Notes under the pieces: model-generated
The model's input: the letters and a program-made list of their open reading frames with translations, nothing else
What the model was told of the DNA's origin: nothing
Databases searched by the model: none
Translations under genes and position numbers: made by a program
NCBI GenBank assembly: GCA_035315125.1
Contig: DATFYI010000178.1
Coordinates: 1 to 8,165 of the forward strand
Source of the DNA: DATFYI01 sp035315125
Lineage (GTDB): Bacteria > Chloroflexota > Anaerolineae > Anaerolineales > Anaerolineaceae
Direction of reading: 5' to 3'
DNA: 8,165 nt
Part shown: positions 1-6,262 of the stretch, piece by piece
Position numbering within the stretch: the stretch's first letter is position 1
How the letters are laid out: each line of letters starts with the position of its first letter

Positions 1-68
1 GCTTGAAGAGAACCTCCATCTCTGATTTGAAAATGGATGGACACGAACATCAATACTGGTCGGAATAA
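1..68 (+). CDS. Possible 3' end of an upstream gene (partial)
   Basis: The third frame is open from the left edge to a TAA at 66-68, giving about 21 residues that end HQYWSE. The stop lies 16 bases before the aroKB start, which fits the last gene of an upstream shikimate-pathway operon. The tail is too short to name. The second frame is also open from the edge but stops at 23-25, so frame 3 is preferred only because it is longer and its spacing is operon-like. Confidence 0.3.
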   Translation, partial: LKRTSISDLKMDGHEHQYWSE

Positions 69-84
69 GATTGGGTTTTGAAGG

Positions 85-1671
85 ATGACAATTTCAAAAG
101 AGAACCGAATTTACTTATATGGTCCATCCGGTAGCGGTAAAAGCACCGTAGGAAGGATTCTGGCTGACCGGTTGGGATATGAGTTTATTAATCTAGACCA
201 GGAAATCGAAGACCAGGTTGGGCGTTCTATTTCTGAGATTTTCGTTCAGGATGGCGAAAACGCTTTTCGCCAAATCGAACGATTCCAAATTGCAAAACAT
301 GTTAATAAGCCAAGAGTTGTCATTAGTCTGGGCGGTGGAGCTTTGTTAGACGGCGAAAGCCGCAGACAGGTGGAAGAATCCGGACAGGTAATTTGCCTGA
401 TGGCCTCGATCGACCAGTTATTGCAGAGGTTACAGGCATCCGCAGAGCAACGACCATTATTGGCGGGAAATAGGGCAGAAATGCGCAACCGCCTGGAAGG
501 TTTGCTTGCCAGGCGTGCTGAGCATTATCAATCTTTTCCATTCATCATCAATACTTCAGATCGTTCTGTAGAACAAGTAGTGCAGGAGATCCAGATCCGA
601 TTAGGATGGTTTCATCTTCGTGGGATGGGACCGGAATATGATGTAATTGTCAGAGCTGGAGTGTTGGAAAATGTGGGTTATGAATTATCCCGGCGCGGTT
701 TAAAATCTCCAATTGCGCTGGTTACAGATGAAAATGTTGGACAGATCTACGCCGGATGTGTGATGGAGAGCCTGCAAAAGCATGGTTTTAAAGCGACTAT
801 CATCACAATTCCTGCCGGAGAAGAGTTTAAAAATATTCAGACCATCAATTTGCTATGGGAGTCTTTCGTAAAAGCCGGTTTAGAACGTTCAAGCACCGTC
901 TTAGCGCTGGGCGGCGGCGTGGTGACCGACCTGGCCGGATTTGCTGCCGCAACTTTTCTGCGCGGTGTAAAATGGGCCGCTATCTCGACAACATTATTGG
1001 GGATGGTGGATGCCAGCCTGGGTGGAAAGACGGGCGCTGATTTGCCGCAAGGGAAGAACCTGATCGGTGCTTTTTACTCACCCAGTCTGGTGCTCTCGGA
1101 TCCAAATATTTTGAAAACGCTTTCCCAGGCACAACTGCGTTCTGGAATGGCAGAGGTGGTCAAGCATGCGATTATCGGAGACCCGCAGCTCTATTATGAA
1201 ATCTGCAGCCGAACTTCGGAAAACAGAGAATGGCTCAAACAGGAAAGCCTGGAGGCAATTGTCCGCCGCGCTGTGGCTGTAAAAGTCAAGATTGTTTTAA
1301 GCGATCCATTCGAACAAGGATTAAGACAGGTGTTAAATCTGGGTCATACTGTTGGTCATGCAATTGAGCTGGTGTCTGGATATAGATTGAGTCACGGCGA
1401 AGCGGTTGGCATAGGTATGGTGGTTGAGGCTCGTTTATCTGAGAAAATTCAGTTGGCTCGCTCCGGGTTATCCAATGAAATTGCTGAAACCCTCTGCCGG
1501 TTAGGTTTAGCTACCAGGATTCCACTTGATCTCGATCGCCAGGCGATTATTGAGGCAATAAAATTGGATAAAAAGCGCGCCAGTGGTAAAGTGATGTATG
1601 CGCTTCCAGTTGCGATTGGCGAAGTTCGACCTGGAATTGAGGCAAATGTTGAAATTGGGGATTTGTATTGA
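85..1671 (+). CDS. aroKB: Bifunctional shikimate kinase / 3-dehydroquinate synthase
   Basis: This cytosolic fusion of two shikimate-pathway enzymes has 528 residues. Residues 1-175 are shikimate kinase, which makes shikimate 3-phosphate with ATP. They contain the Walker A loop GPSGSGKST (13-21), shikimate-contacting D38 and R62, the GGG turn (83-85), lid arginine R123 in RPLLAG, and R144 before Y148. Residues 180-528 are 3-dehydroquinate synthase, an NAD- and metal-dependent enzyme that cyclises DAHP. They contain GGGVVTD (276-282), D309 and K315 in the VDASLGGKTG loop, E357 and K360, K400, R414, H421, H425 and H437. By spacing these match the catalytic and metal ligands known in the family (E357, H421 and H437 as ligands). 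The same domain order is known in the AroKB of Thermotoga maritima. One oddity is that the first Asp of the usual DxD motif of shikimate kinase is N36 here. The ATG at 85 is the first possible start, because an in-frame TGA lies at 79-81. A purine tract (GAAGG) abuts the ATG directly. The gene is cotranscribed with aroQ downstream. Confidence 0.96.
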   Translation: MTISKENRIYLYGPSGSGKSTVGRILADRLGYEFINLDQEIEDQVGRSISEIFVQDGENAFRQIERFQIAKHVNKPRVVISLGGGALLDGESRRQVEESGQVICLMASIDQLLQRLQASAEQRPLLAGNRAEMRNRLEGLLARRAEHYQSFPFIINTSDRSVEQVVQEIQIRLGWFHLRGMGPEYDVIVRAGVLENVGYELSRRGLKSPIALVTDENVGQIYAGCVMESLQKHGFKATIITIPAGEEFKNIQTINLLWESFVKAGLERSSTVLALGGGVVTDLAGFAAATFLRGVKWAAISTTLLGMVDASLGGKTGADLPQGKNLIGAFYSPSLVLSDPNILKTLSQAQLRSGMAEVVKHAIIGDPQLYYEICSRTSENREWLKQESLEAIVRRAVAVKVKIVLSDPFEQGLRQVLNLGHTVGHAIELVSGYRLSHGEAVGIGMVVEARLSEKIQLARSGLSNEIAETLCRLGLATRIPLDLDRQAIIEAIKLDKKRASGKVMYALPVAIGEVRPGIEANVEIGDLY

Positions 1672-1675
1672 GGAG
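1671..1675 (+). promoter_or_regulatory. Ribosome binding site of aroQ, overlapping the aroKB stop
   Basis: AGGAG begins on the last base of the aroKB TGA and sits 5 bases before the ATG at 1681. This decides the aroQ start in favour of 1681: a GTG at 1675 is in the same frame but overlaps the Shine-Dalgarno sequence itself. The overlap of stop and binding site suggests translational coupling. Confidence 0.75.
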
Positions 1676-1680
1676 TGGCA

Positions 1681-2127
1681 ATGTCGGCAATACTTGTATT
1701 AAACGGACCAAATCTGAATCTATTAGGGCAACGTGAGCCGGGGGTTTATGGGAATTTATCCCTCAATGAAATTGACCACAGGTTGGTTGAACAAGGAAAA
1801 AGCCTCGGATTGGAAGTCCGCTCTTTCCAATCCAATATTGAAGGTGATTTAATCGATGCCCTTCAAGACGCTCAACACTGGGCTGCCGGGGTGGTGCTGA
1901 ATGCTGGTGGATATACTCATACCTCGGTTGCTTTGCGGGATGCGATATCTTCCATAAATTTGCCGGTGATTGAGGTCCATCTATCGAATATTTATGCCCG
2001 AGAGGAATTTCGCCATAACTCTCTGATTGCGCCGGTGTGCAGAGGCTCGATCGCCGGATTCGGATGGAAATCGTACCTGTTGGGAATGATTGCTTTAGCG
2101 GAGATACTAAAGGACAATTCGAAATAA
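1681..2127 (+). CDS. aroQ: 3-dehydroquinate dehydratase, type II
   Basis: This 148-residue protein has the normal length of the small flavodoxin-like type II dehydroquinases, which form dodecamers in the cytosol and convert 3-dehydroquinate to 3-dehydroshikimate, the step after the AroB half of the preceding gene. The family motifs appear in order: NGPNLNLLG (8-16), R18 and catalytic Y23 on the active-site lid, QSNIEG (50-55), N74 and H80 in NAGGYTHTS, general-base H100 in EVHLSN, and R111 in FRHNS. Each residue sits one position below the numbering I recall for the Mycobacterium tuberculosis enzyme, so the active site looks complete. A minor deviation is I53, where His is usual in QSNHEG. 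The start at 1681 is chosen over the in-frame GTG at 1675 because of the Shine-Dalgarno position. The gap to aroKB is 9 bases. The gene ends facing the acetyltransferase gene, 22 bases away. Confidence 0.96.
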   Translation: MSAILVLNGPNLNLLGQREPGVYGNLSLNEIDHRLVEQGKSLGLEVRSFQSNIEGDLIDALQDAQHWAAGVVLNAGGYTHTSVALRDAISSINLPVIEVHLSNIYAREEFRHNSLIAPVCRGSIAGFGWKSYLLGMIALAEILKDNSK

Positions 2128-2149
2128 TCAACTATGTGATTGTGAGATG

Positions 2150-2692
2150 TTACAGGAGTTTTTTCTCCAGATAAAGAAACGCAAAGGAATCATTCGAATA
2201 GACTTTGTCTCCGGAGATCTTAATAATACGATCGAAACCGGCACTGACCCAGAATCGGATGGCAGGCCAGTTTTTAAGCGCTACTCCCAGCCCGATTTTT
2301 GAATAACTTTGTAGCTCTCCTACCAGCTCAATCAATCTGCTGGTCAGTTCTTGCCCATAGCCCTGGCCTTGAAATTGAGGATCAATGCCAAGCATGCCGA
2401 TCCAGAATACTTCAGCAGTCGGATATCCGTGATAGATATTTAGATAACCGATTAATTGATGAGTGCTGGCCAAACGAATTGATTGAAGCCTGAAGAATTC
2501 CTTTGAGCCGTTAGGCGGTAAATCTCCATTCTCAATAATGGATACTATCGGACGATCAGATAATCCTGTCCATTTGTCGATATAAGCACAAGCGTCACAG
2601 ACACGTTGCAGTTCAAATTGTTCGTCGAGTTGACTGTCATCGACAAATAAGCGAGCCGTTTCCCAATGGTTTGGTAGCTGGTCAGGTTTCAT
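2150..2692 (-). CDS. GNAT-family N-acetyltransferase
   Basis: This 180-residue protein is predicted to transfer an acyl group from acetyl-CoA to an unknown amine. The GNAT core is clear in the second half: strand 4 (about 94-104, ending LGIDP), then the acetyl-CoA pyrophosphate loop QGQGYG (108-113) at the start of the helix in motif A, and motif B around N141 to F153, with the usual pattern N..A..FW...GF. The N-terminal half (about 1-90) is the variable substrate-binding part and gives no clue to substrate. The ATG at 2692 is the first start after an in-frame TGA at 2696-2698. A weak GGTGA lies three bases before it. It is the third gene of the minus-strand group, 76 bases after the KimA-like gene, so it may be read through or may have its own promoter. 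I see no strong hairpin terminator in that gap. The family is secure. The function is not assigned. Confidence 0.85.
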   Translation of the reverse strand: MKPDQLPNHWETARLFVDDSQLDEQFELQRVCDACAYIDKWTGLSDRPIVSIIENGDLPPNGSKEFFRLQSIRLASTHQLIGYLNIYHGYPTAEVFWIGMLGIDPQFQGQGYGQELTSRLIELVGELQSYSKIGLGVALKNWPAIRFWVSAGFDRIIKISGDKVYSNDSFAFLYLEKKLL

Positions 2693-2768
2693 TGGTCACC
2701 AAACGAAGAGTGAATTTCATTGGCAAAAAAAGGGACGATTCAAGTGAGCAGAGGATTATTTTTTCCAG

Positions 2769-4607
2769 TTAGTCCCGCAAATGGTAAGGAACATCAATCA
2801 CGACTTGTTGATAGCCAAAATGGCGCCGGCGGTAAAGTAGGGCTGCTTTAATTTGTAGAGCAGTCTGATTATGAAAGAGATTTTGCCAGAAACCGGCCGG
2901 GATAAATTCTGGCAGAACCACCACAGCTTGCTGTCCATCATTACATTGCTGGTCATATTGATCCAGAAAATCAATTAAGGGGCCTACAATCGAGCGATAA
3001 GGGGAAGGAATGATGACTAATGGGACATCAGGCCACCATTCATCCCAGCTGGAGCGTACAGATTTTGCAGTTCCGGGTTGTAATTCAATATAGACTGCCG
3101 TGACCCGGGATGAGATGGATCGTGCAAAGTTTATGGCATCTACAACACCCCGATGGACTCCTGAAATCGGGACAACCACTCTGGGAGGTGGTAAGGGTCG
3201 TAGCGATGGCGGTAAGCCTTTCATAGATAAGCCTTTTTTGATGCCTTGATAATGAGACCTGATTTTGAGAAAAATCACAACAATCAGTGGGATCATGATC
3301 ACGGTGATCCAGGCTCCGCCGGTAAACTTGCTGATACCAACGATCAAGACAGTTATTGCGGTTGCCACGGCTCCCAACCCATTAATCATGGATTTAGAGA
3401 ACCAGCCGCGACTTCGCTCTCGATACCAATGAACCACCATACCCGCCTGAGATAGTGTAAACGCCAGAAAGGCGCCTACCGCAAATAGCGGGATTAAGAG
3501 ATGGGTATCCCCACCAAATACAATAATTAATACAGCGGTCGCCCCGGCCAACAACAGGATGCCATTATTGTATACCAGCCTGTCCCCCAAATTAGTCAAC
3601 TGCCTGGGCATAAGGTTTTCGGAGGCTAAAATAGCAGAAAGTCGTGGAAAATCTGCAAAACTTGTGTTAGCGGCCACGGCCAGAATGGCGGTCGTACTGA
3701 ACTGGATTAACAGATAGGCAGGCCCGTAACCGAGCAATTTTCTGGCTAAAGCCGAGAGGATTGTCTCTTGCGGACCTGCCACAACGCCCAGATATTGGGT
3801 TAAACCGATACTCCCTATAAATAAGGCTCCCATTAAAACGGCCATAATGATCAGGGTCTGGCCAGCATTTTTCGACTCAGGTGGTTTAAATGCAGGAACA
3901 CCATTACTGAGCGCCTCAACTCCGGTTAATGCAGTACATCCGGTTGCAAAAGCGTGCAAAATGAGTAACAACGTTATCGGTTGGGTGGCGGGTGGGGCAA
4001 CCAAGGCTAAAGGCACCGGGCCATTATTTGCGGCAAAAAACAGGCCGTATGTCAACATAATGAAATAGGAAATCAGAAACAGATAAACCGGCACAGCCAT
4101 GGCCGTACCGCTTTCTTTTATACCGCGCAGGTTTATTAATGTGATCAGGAATAACAAACCTAATGAAAGCAAAACCCGATAAGGCCAAAGCGCTGGAAAT
4201 GCCGAAGCCACCGCCGCGATCCCGGCTGTCAGGCTGACGGCGGCGTTGAGCAGATAGTCGATCATCAAAGCGGCTGCAGCAATCACGCCTGGCAGTAATC
4301 CAAGATTCTTGCTGGCGACAATAAATGAGCCGCCGCCAGAAGGGTAGCCGAAAATGGTTTGGTGATACGAGAAAGCCACAATGATTAACAGCCCGACGAT
4401 TGTCAGCCCAATCGGCCAGCTTAAGGACAATCCAGCGCTGCCTGCCACCACCAGTCCAAGATAAATCTCCTGGTTCGCATAGGCAATTGAGGAAAGTGCA
4501 TCTGGCGAGAAAGTGGCCAAAGCGCGAACTTTACTCAATCGATTATCTGAGAGTTGAAAGGTCGGAAGGGGAGTGCCTATCAAGAAAATCTTGAGTTTGT
4601 TCAGCAT
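2769..4607 (-). CDS. kimA: KimA-like potassium importer (APC superfamily)
   Basis: This inner-membrane transporter has 612 residues: about 12 hydrophobic helices (roughly 30-447), then a cytosolic domain (about 448-612). As I recall it, Bacillus subtilis KimA (YdaO), a proton-coupled K+ importer, is similar along its whole length, from the start (FLIGTPL versus FLIGKPL) to the end (PYHLRD versus PYHFKK). Landmarks are SPDALSSIAY (34-43, with D36 and Y43), YPSGGG (88-93), D117-Y118 and S125, LTGVEALSN (227-235, with T228 and E231), and FSTTAILAVAANTSFADFP in the later helices. The K+-site positions D36, Y43, D117, Y118 and S125 fall at the same numbers as in KimA, but position 121 is Asn instead of Thr. 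In Firmicutes the cytosolic domain binds c-di-AMP and inhibits uptake. Whether that holds here is not visible. Older annotation calls such proteins amino acid permeases. The ATG follows the PilZ gene stop by 10 bases and has no clear Shine-Dalgarno sequence, which suggests coupled translation. Confidence 0.88.
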   Translation of the reverse strand: MLNKLKIFLIGTPLPTFQLSDNRLSKVRALATFSPDALSSIAYANQEIYLGLVVAGSAGLSLSWPIGLTIVGLLIIVAFSYHQTIFGYPSGGGSFIVASKNLGLLPGVIAAAALMIDYLLNAAVSLTAGIAAVASAFPALWPYRVLLSLGLLFLITLINLRGIKESGTAMAVPVYLFLISYFIMLTYGLFFAANNGPVPLALVAPPATQPITLLLILHAFATGCTALTGVEALSNGVPAFKPPESKNAGQTLIIMAVLMGALFIGSIGLTQYLGVVAGPQETILSALARKLLGYGPAYLLIQFSTTAILAVAANTSFADFPRLSAILASENLMPRQLTNLGDRLVYNNGILLLAGATAVLIIVFGGDTHLLIPLFAVGAFLAFTLSQAGMVVHWYRERSRGWFSKSMINGLGAVATAITVLIVGISKFTGGAWITVIMIPLIVVIFLKIRSHYQGIKKGLSMKGLPPSLRPLPPPRVVVPISGVHRGVVDAINFARSISSRVTAVYIELQPGTAKSVRSSWDEWWPDVPLVIIPSPYRSIVGPLIDFLDQYDQQCNDGQQAVVVLPEFIPAGFWQNLFHNQTALQIKAALLYRRRHFGYQQVVIDVPYHLRD

Positions 4608-4617
4608 CTGGTCAATT

Positions 4618-5334
4618 CTATAGATGCGGTTTCCTCATTGACTGAACCATCAGATCCAATTCCTGCATGATCTCAGTTTGACGTTGAGAAATATAATCGG
4701 TTAATATTGACGATGAGGACGAATCTGGCGTAAGTTGAATTTTTATCCGGTACAGGTTCTTTTTTGGGTCAAAGTTATGTCGGCCGGCTACTCCACAAAT
4801 GTTTAGTTCAGTATTTGAAAAAGGCATCTTTAAAGACAGATCCACTTCCTGACTCTGATGCAGATTAAATTCTCTTTTTCCCAGCACACCCAGGGTAATT
4901 TTTCCTTCTCCCTGAAGGGATAGGTCTGCTAAACTTGCAATGATACTCTCGTCGTTTTTTCGAATCTCAACCGGAACGGGTTCTTTGGGCTGTACCCGCA
5001 AATTAATACGGTTGCCAAAATTATTTGATACCGGAACCAGACGTTCTAATATAACTTCGTCTCCTCCAATATCAACTGAAACTGCGTGAGCTCGAATTGG
5101 ATAGGGTAATTGCTCACTCTGTAGATAGACGTATCTTTCAAAAAAAATACATGCGGTCTGGTAAGGGTGTACGCTCAAACCCAGGTAGGATTGGCTGATC
5201 ATCGATATCGTGGCTTCGTAAGATATTGGAACGCCATGAAAAACATTAAGGAGCCTGACTGGCTTGTGATTTTGAAATATAGACCACAATTGTTTGAAGA
5301 TTTGCCGATCATTCAACGAAACGCTTTTCTCCAT
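4618..5334 (-). CDS. PilZ-domain protein, predicted c-di-GMP receptor
   Basis: From the preferred ATG at 5334 the protein has 238 residues, is soluble, and has no signal peptide or membrane helix. The C-terminal half is a PilZ domain with both halves of the c-di-GMP motif intact: RINLR (RxxxR, residues 109-113) and DLSLQG (DxSxxG, 137-142), followed by beta-rich sequence to about residue 205. The first half (about 20-105) is a beta-rich domain placed like the YcgR N-terminal domain, which positions PilZ against a partner. The tail (about 206-235) is probably helical. The frame stays open to a GTG at 5412, adding 26 residues rich in Phe, Tyr and Lys. I reject these because that DNA is very AT-rich and holds a promoter-like sequence, and ordinary sequence (MEKSVSLNDRQ) starts at the ATG. 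The potassium transporter follows after 10 bases, so its membrane protein is the natural candidate partner. Binding of c-di-GMP is inferred from the motif. The output is unknown. Confidence 0.82.
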   Translation of the reverse strand: MEKSVSLNDRQIFKQLWSIFQNHKPVRLLNVFHGVPISYEATISMISQSYLGLSVHPYQTACIFFERYVYLQSEQLPYPIRAHAVSVDIGGDEVILERLVPVSNNFGNRINLRVQPKEPVPVEIRKNDESIIASLADLSLQGEGKITLGVLGKREFNLHQSQEVDLSLKMPFSNTELNICGVAGRHNFDPKKNLYRIKIQLTPDSSSSSILTDYISQRQTEIMQELDLMVQSMRKPHL

Positions 5335-5352
5335 CCTTTTTCTAAGGGCCCT

Positions 5353-5368
5353 CTTAAATATAATAGCA
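5353..5368 (-). promoter_or_regulatory. Candidate extended -10 promoter of the PilZ-KimA operon
   Basis: Read on the minus strand, TGTGCTATTAT contains an extended -10 element (TGn) followed by TATTAT (plus coordinates 5360-5365), which matches TATAAT at five of six positions. Transcription would begin near 5353, giving a leader of about 19 bases before the ATG at 5334. No good -35 box lies at the usual distance, which an extended -10 can tolerate. The surrounding 5355-5408 is strongly AT-rich. On the plus strand the same stretch also holds a perfect TATAAT (5359-5364) and TATAAA (5400-5405), so it may serve both directions. Confidence 0.4.
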
Positions 5369-5490
5369 CAATTTTTATAGTAAAAATGCTTAATAATAGT
5401 ATAAAATTGCACCAGCCTTAATAAAGCCCTTACCCTGCCCTCTGTCTACGGCATACTACGCGATCCCGGGGGGAGAGGAACATATCAAAT

Positions 5491-5496
5491 AAGGAG
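5491..5496 (+). promoter_or_regulatory. Ribosome binding site of the histidine phosphatase gene
   Basis: AAGGAG is a strong Shine-Dalgarno sequence, but it lies 12 bases before the ATG at 5509, longer than the usual 5-9. The start is nevertheless secure, because the family begins within a few residues of the RH motif, and no better start lies between the two. Confidence 0.6.
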
Positions 5497-5508
5497 CATC
5501 AATCATCG

Positions 5509-6234
5509 ATGCAGTTATTTTTTATTCGACATGCTCAATCAGAAAACAATCTTTTGCTGGAGCAAACGGGCTCCAATGATGTTCGCTGCGTAGATCCAGA
5601 ACTGACGCACTTAGGTTACCAACAAGCTCAAGTCCTGGCTGAATTTTTAGGCAGATCACAATCTGTTGTAAAGATGAATCGGGCCAGTGCTTCTCAGAAC
5701 ATCCAAGCTATTCAATTGACCCACCTATATACCAGTTTGATGATACGAGCGGTGGCTACCGGCGTTGAAATATCAAAAACTACCGGTTTGCCTTTAATGG
5801 GATGGCTTGATCTGCATGAATTAGGGGGTATTTACCAAAAGAATCCGCAGACTGGCATGAAAGCGGGCTTGCCCGGACACTCTAAGGCCTATTTTGAGCA
5901 AAGATATCCAGAGCTTATCTTGCCCGATTCGGTTGGGGAGCAAGGCTGGTGGAACCGGCCTCATGAGCCAAACCAGCAGGGTTTATCCAGGGCCAGGTGT
6001 GTTTTGCAGGAATTATATACTCGCCATGGGGGATCGAATGACCGGGTTGGGCTGATCAGTCACGGTGATTTTTATCAGATGTTCTTACCGGTCATTTTTG
6101 GTCAAACACCAGAGAACCTGCCATTTTTTCAGCTTAATAATGCTGCCATCACCCGTATTGACCTTGAAGCGAACAAAATCCGTGTGATGTATCTGAATCG
6201 TATGGATTATATACCCGCTAATTTGATCACTTGA
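5509..6234 (+). CDS. Histidine phosphatase superfamily protein (phosphoglycerate mutase-like)
   Basis: This 241-residue cytosolic protein belongs to the branch of the histidine phosphatase superfamily that uses a phosphohistidine intermediate. The signature LFFIRHAQSENN begins at residue 3, with R7 and catalytic H8. LTHLGYQQA (32-40) is the usual next helix, R80 in the LYTSLMIRA segment is the second phosphate-pocket arginine, E104 in the DLHELGG loop is the likely proton donor, and H185 in LISHGDF is the second catalytic histidine. NNAAITRID near the C-terminus is also typical. The four core residues are present, so it should be an active phosphatase or mutase. Family members act on sugar phosphates, nucleotides or cofactors, and nothing here fixes the substrate. 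Residues about 49-70 (SQSVVKMNRASASQNIQAI) look like an insert before the strand that carries R80. The gene stands alone between two minus-strand groups, divergent from the PilZ gene and converging on the SHOCT gene with 28 bases between stops. Confidence 0.88.
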   Translation: MQLFFIRHAQSENNLLLEQTGSNDVRCVDPELTHLGYQQAQVLAEFLGRSQSVVKMNRASASQNIQAIQLTHLYTSLMIRAVATGVEISKTTGLPLMGWLDLHELGGIYQKNPQTGMKAGLPGHSKAYFEQRYPELILPDSVGEQGWWNRPHEPNQQGLSRARCVLQELYTRHGGSNDRVGLISHGDFYQMFLPVIFGQTPENLPFFQLNNAAITRIDLEANKIRVMYLNRMDYIPANLIT

Positions 6235-6262
6235 CTCTTCAATTCATTAAGCAACCGGTTGA

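Noticed and set aside
1763..2131. Long antisense open frame (about 120 codons) over aroQ
   Set aside because: It lies wholly opposite a well-conserved enzyme gene, has no recognisable protein features, and is explained by the codon pattern of aroQ.
2124..2143. Small inverted repeat (AATCA/TGATT) between aroQ and the acetyltransferase gene
   Set aside because: The stem is five AT-rich pairs plus a wobble, with no T tract. It is too weak to call a terminator.
2693..2768. T-rich stretch on the minus strand (2724-2731) after the kimA-like gene, possible terminator
   Set aside because: No GC-rich stem precedes the T run, so intrinsic termination is not supported and read-through into the acetyltransferase gene stays possible.
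2769..4607. Annotation of the transporter as an amino acid permease
   Set aside because: The APC fold is shared, but full-length similarity including the cytosolic domain and C-terminus matches the KimA potassium importer better than amino acid permeases, which lack that domain.
5466..5474. G-rich run with CCCGGG in the leader of the phosphatase gene
   Set aside because: It is a single short run with no paired arm or repeated G tracts, so neither a hairpin nor a quadruplex can be supported.
6252..6261. Perfect palindrome CAACCGGTTG between convergent stops, possible terminator
   Set aside because: It has no loop and no following T tract on either strand, so it does not form a convincing hairpin terminator.
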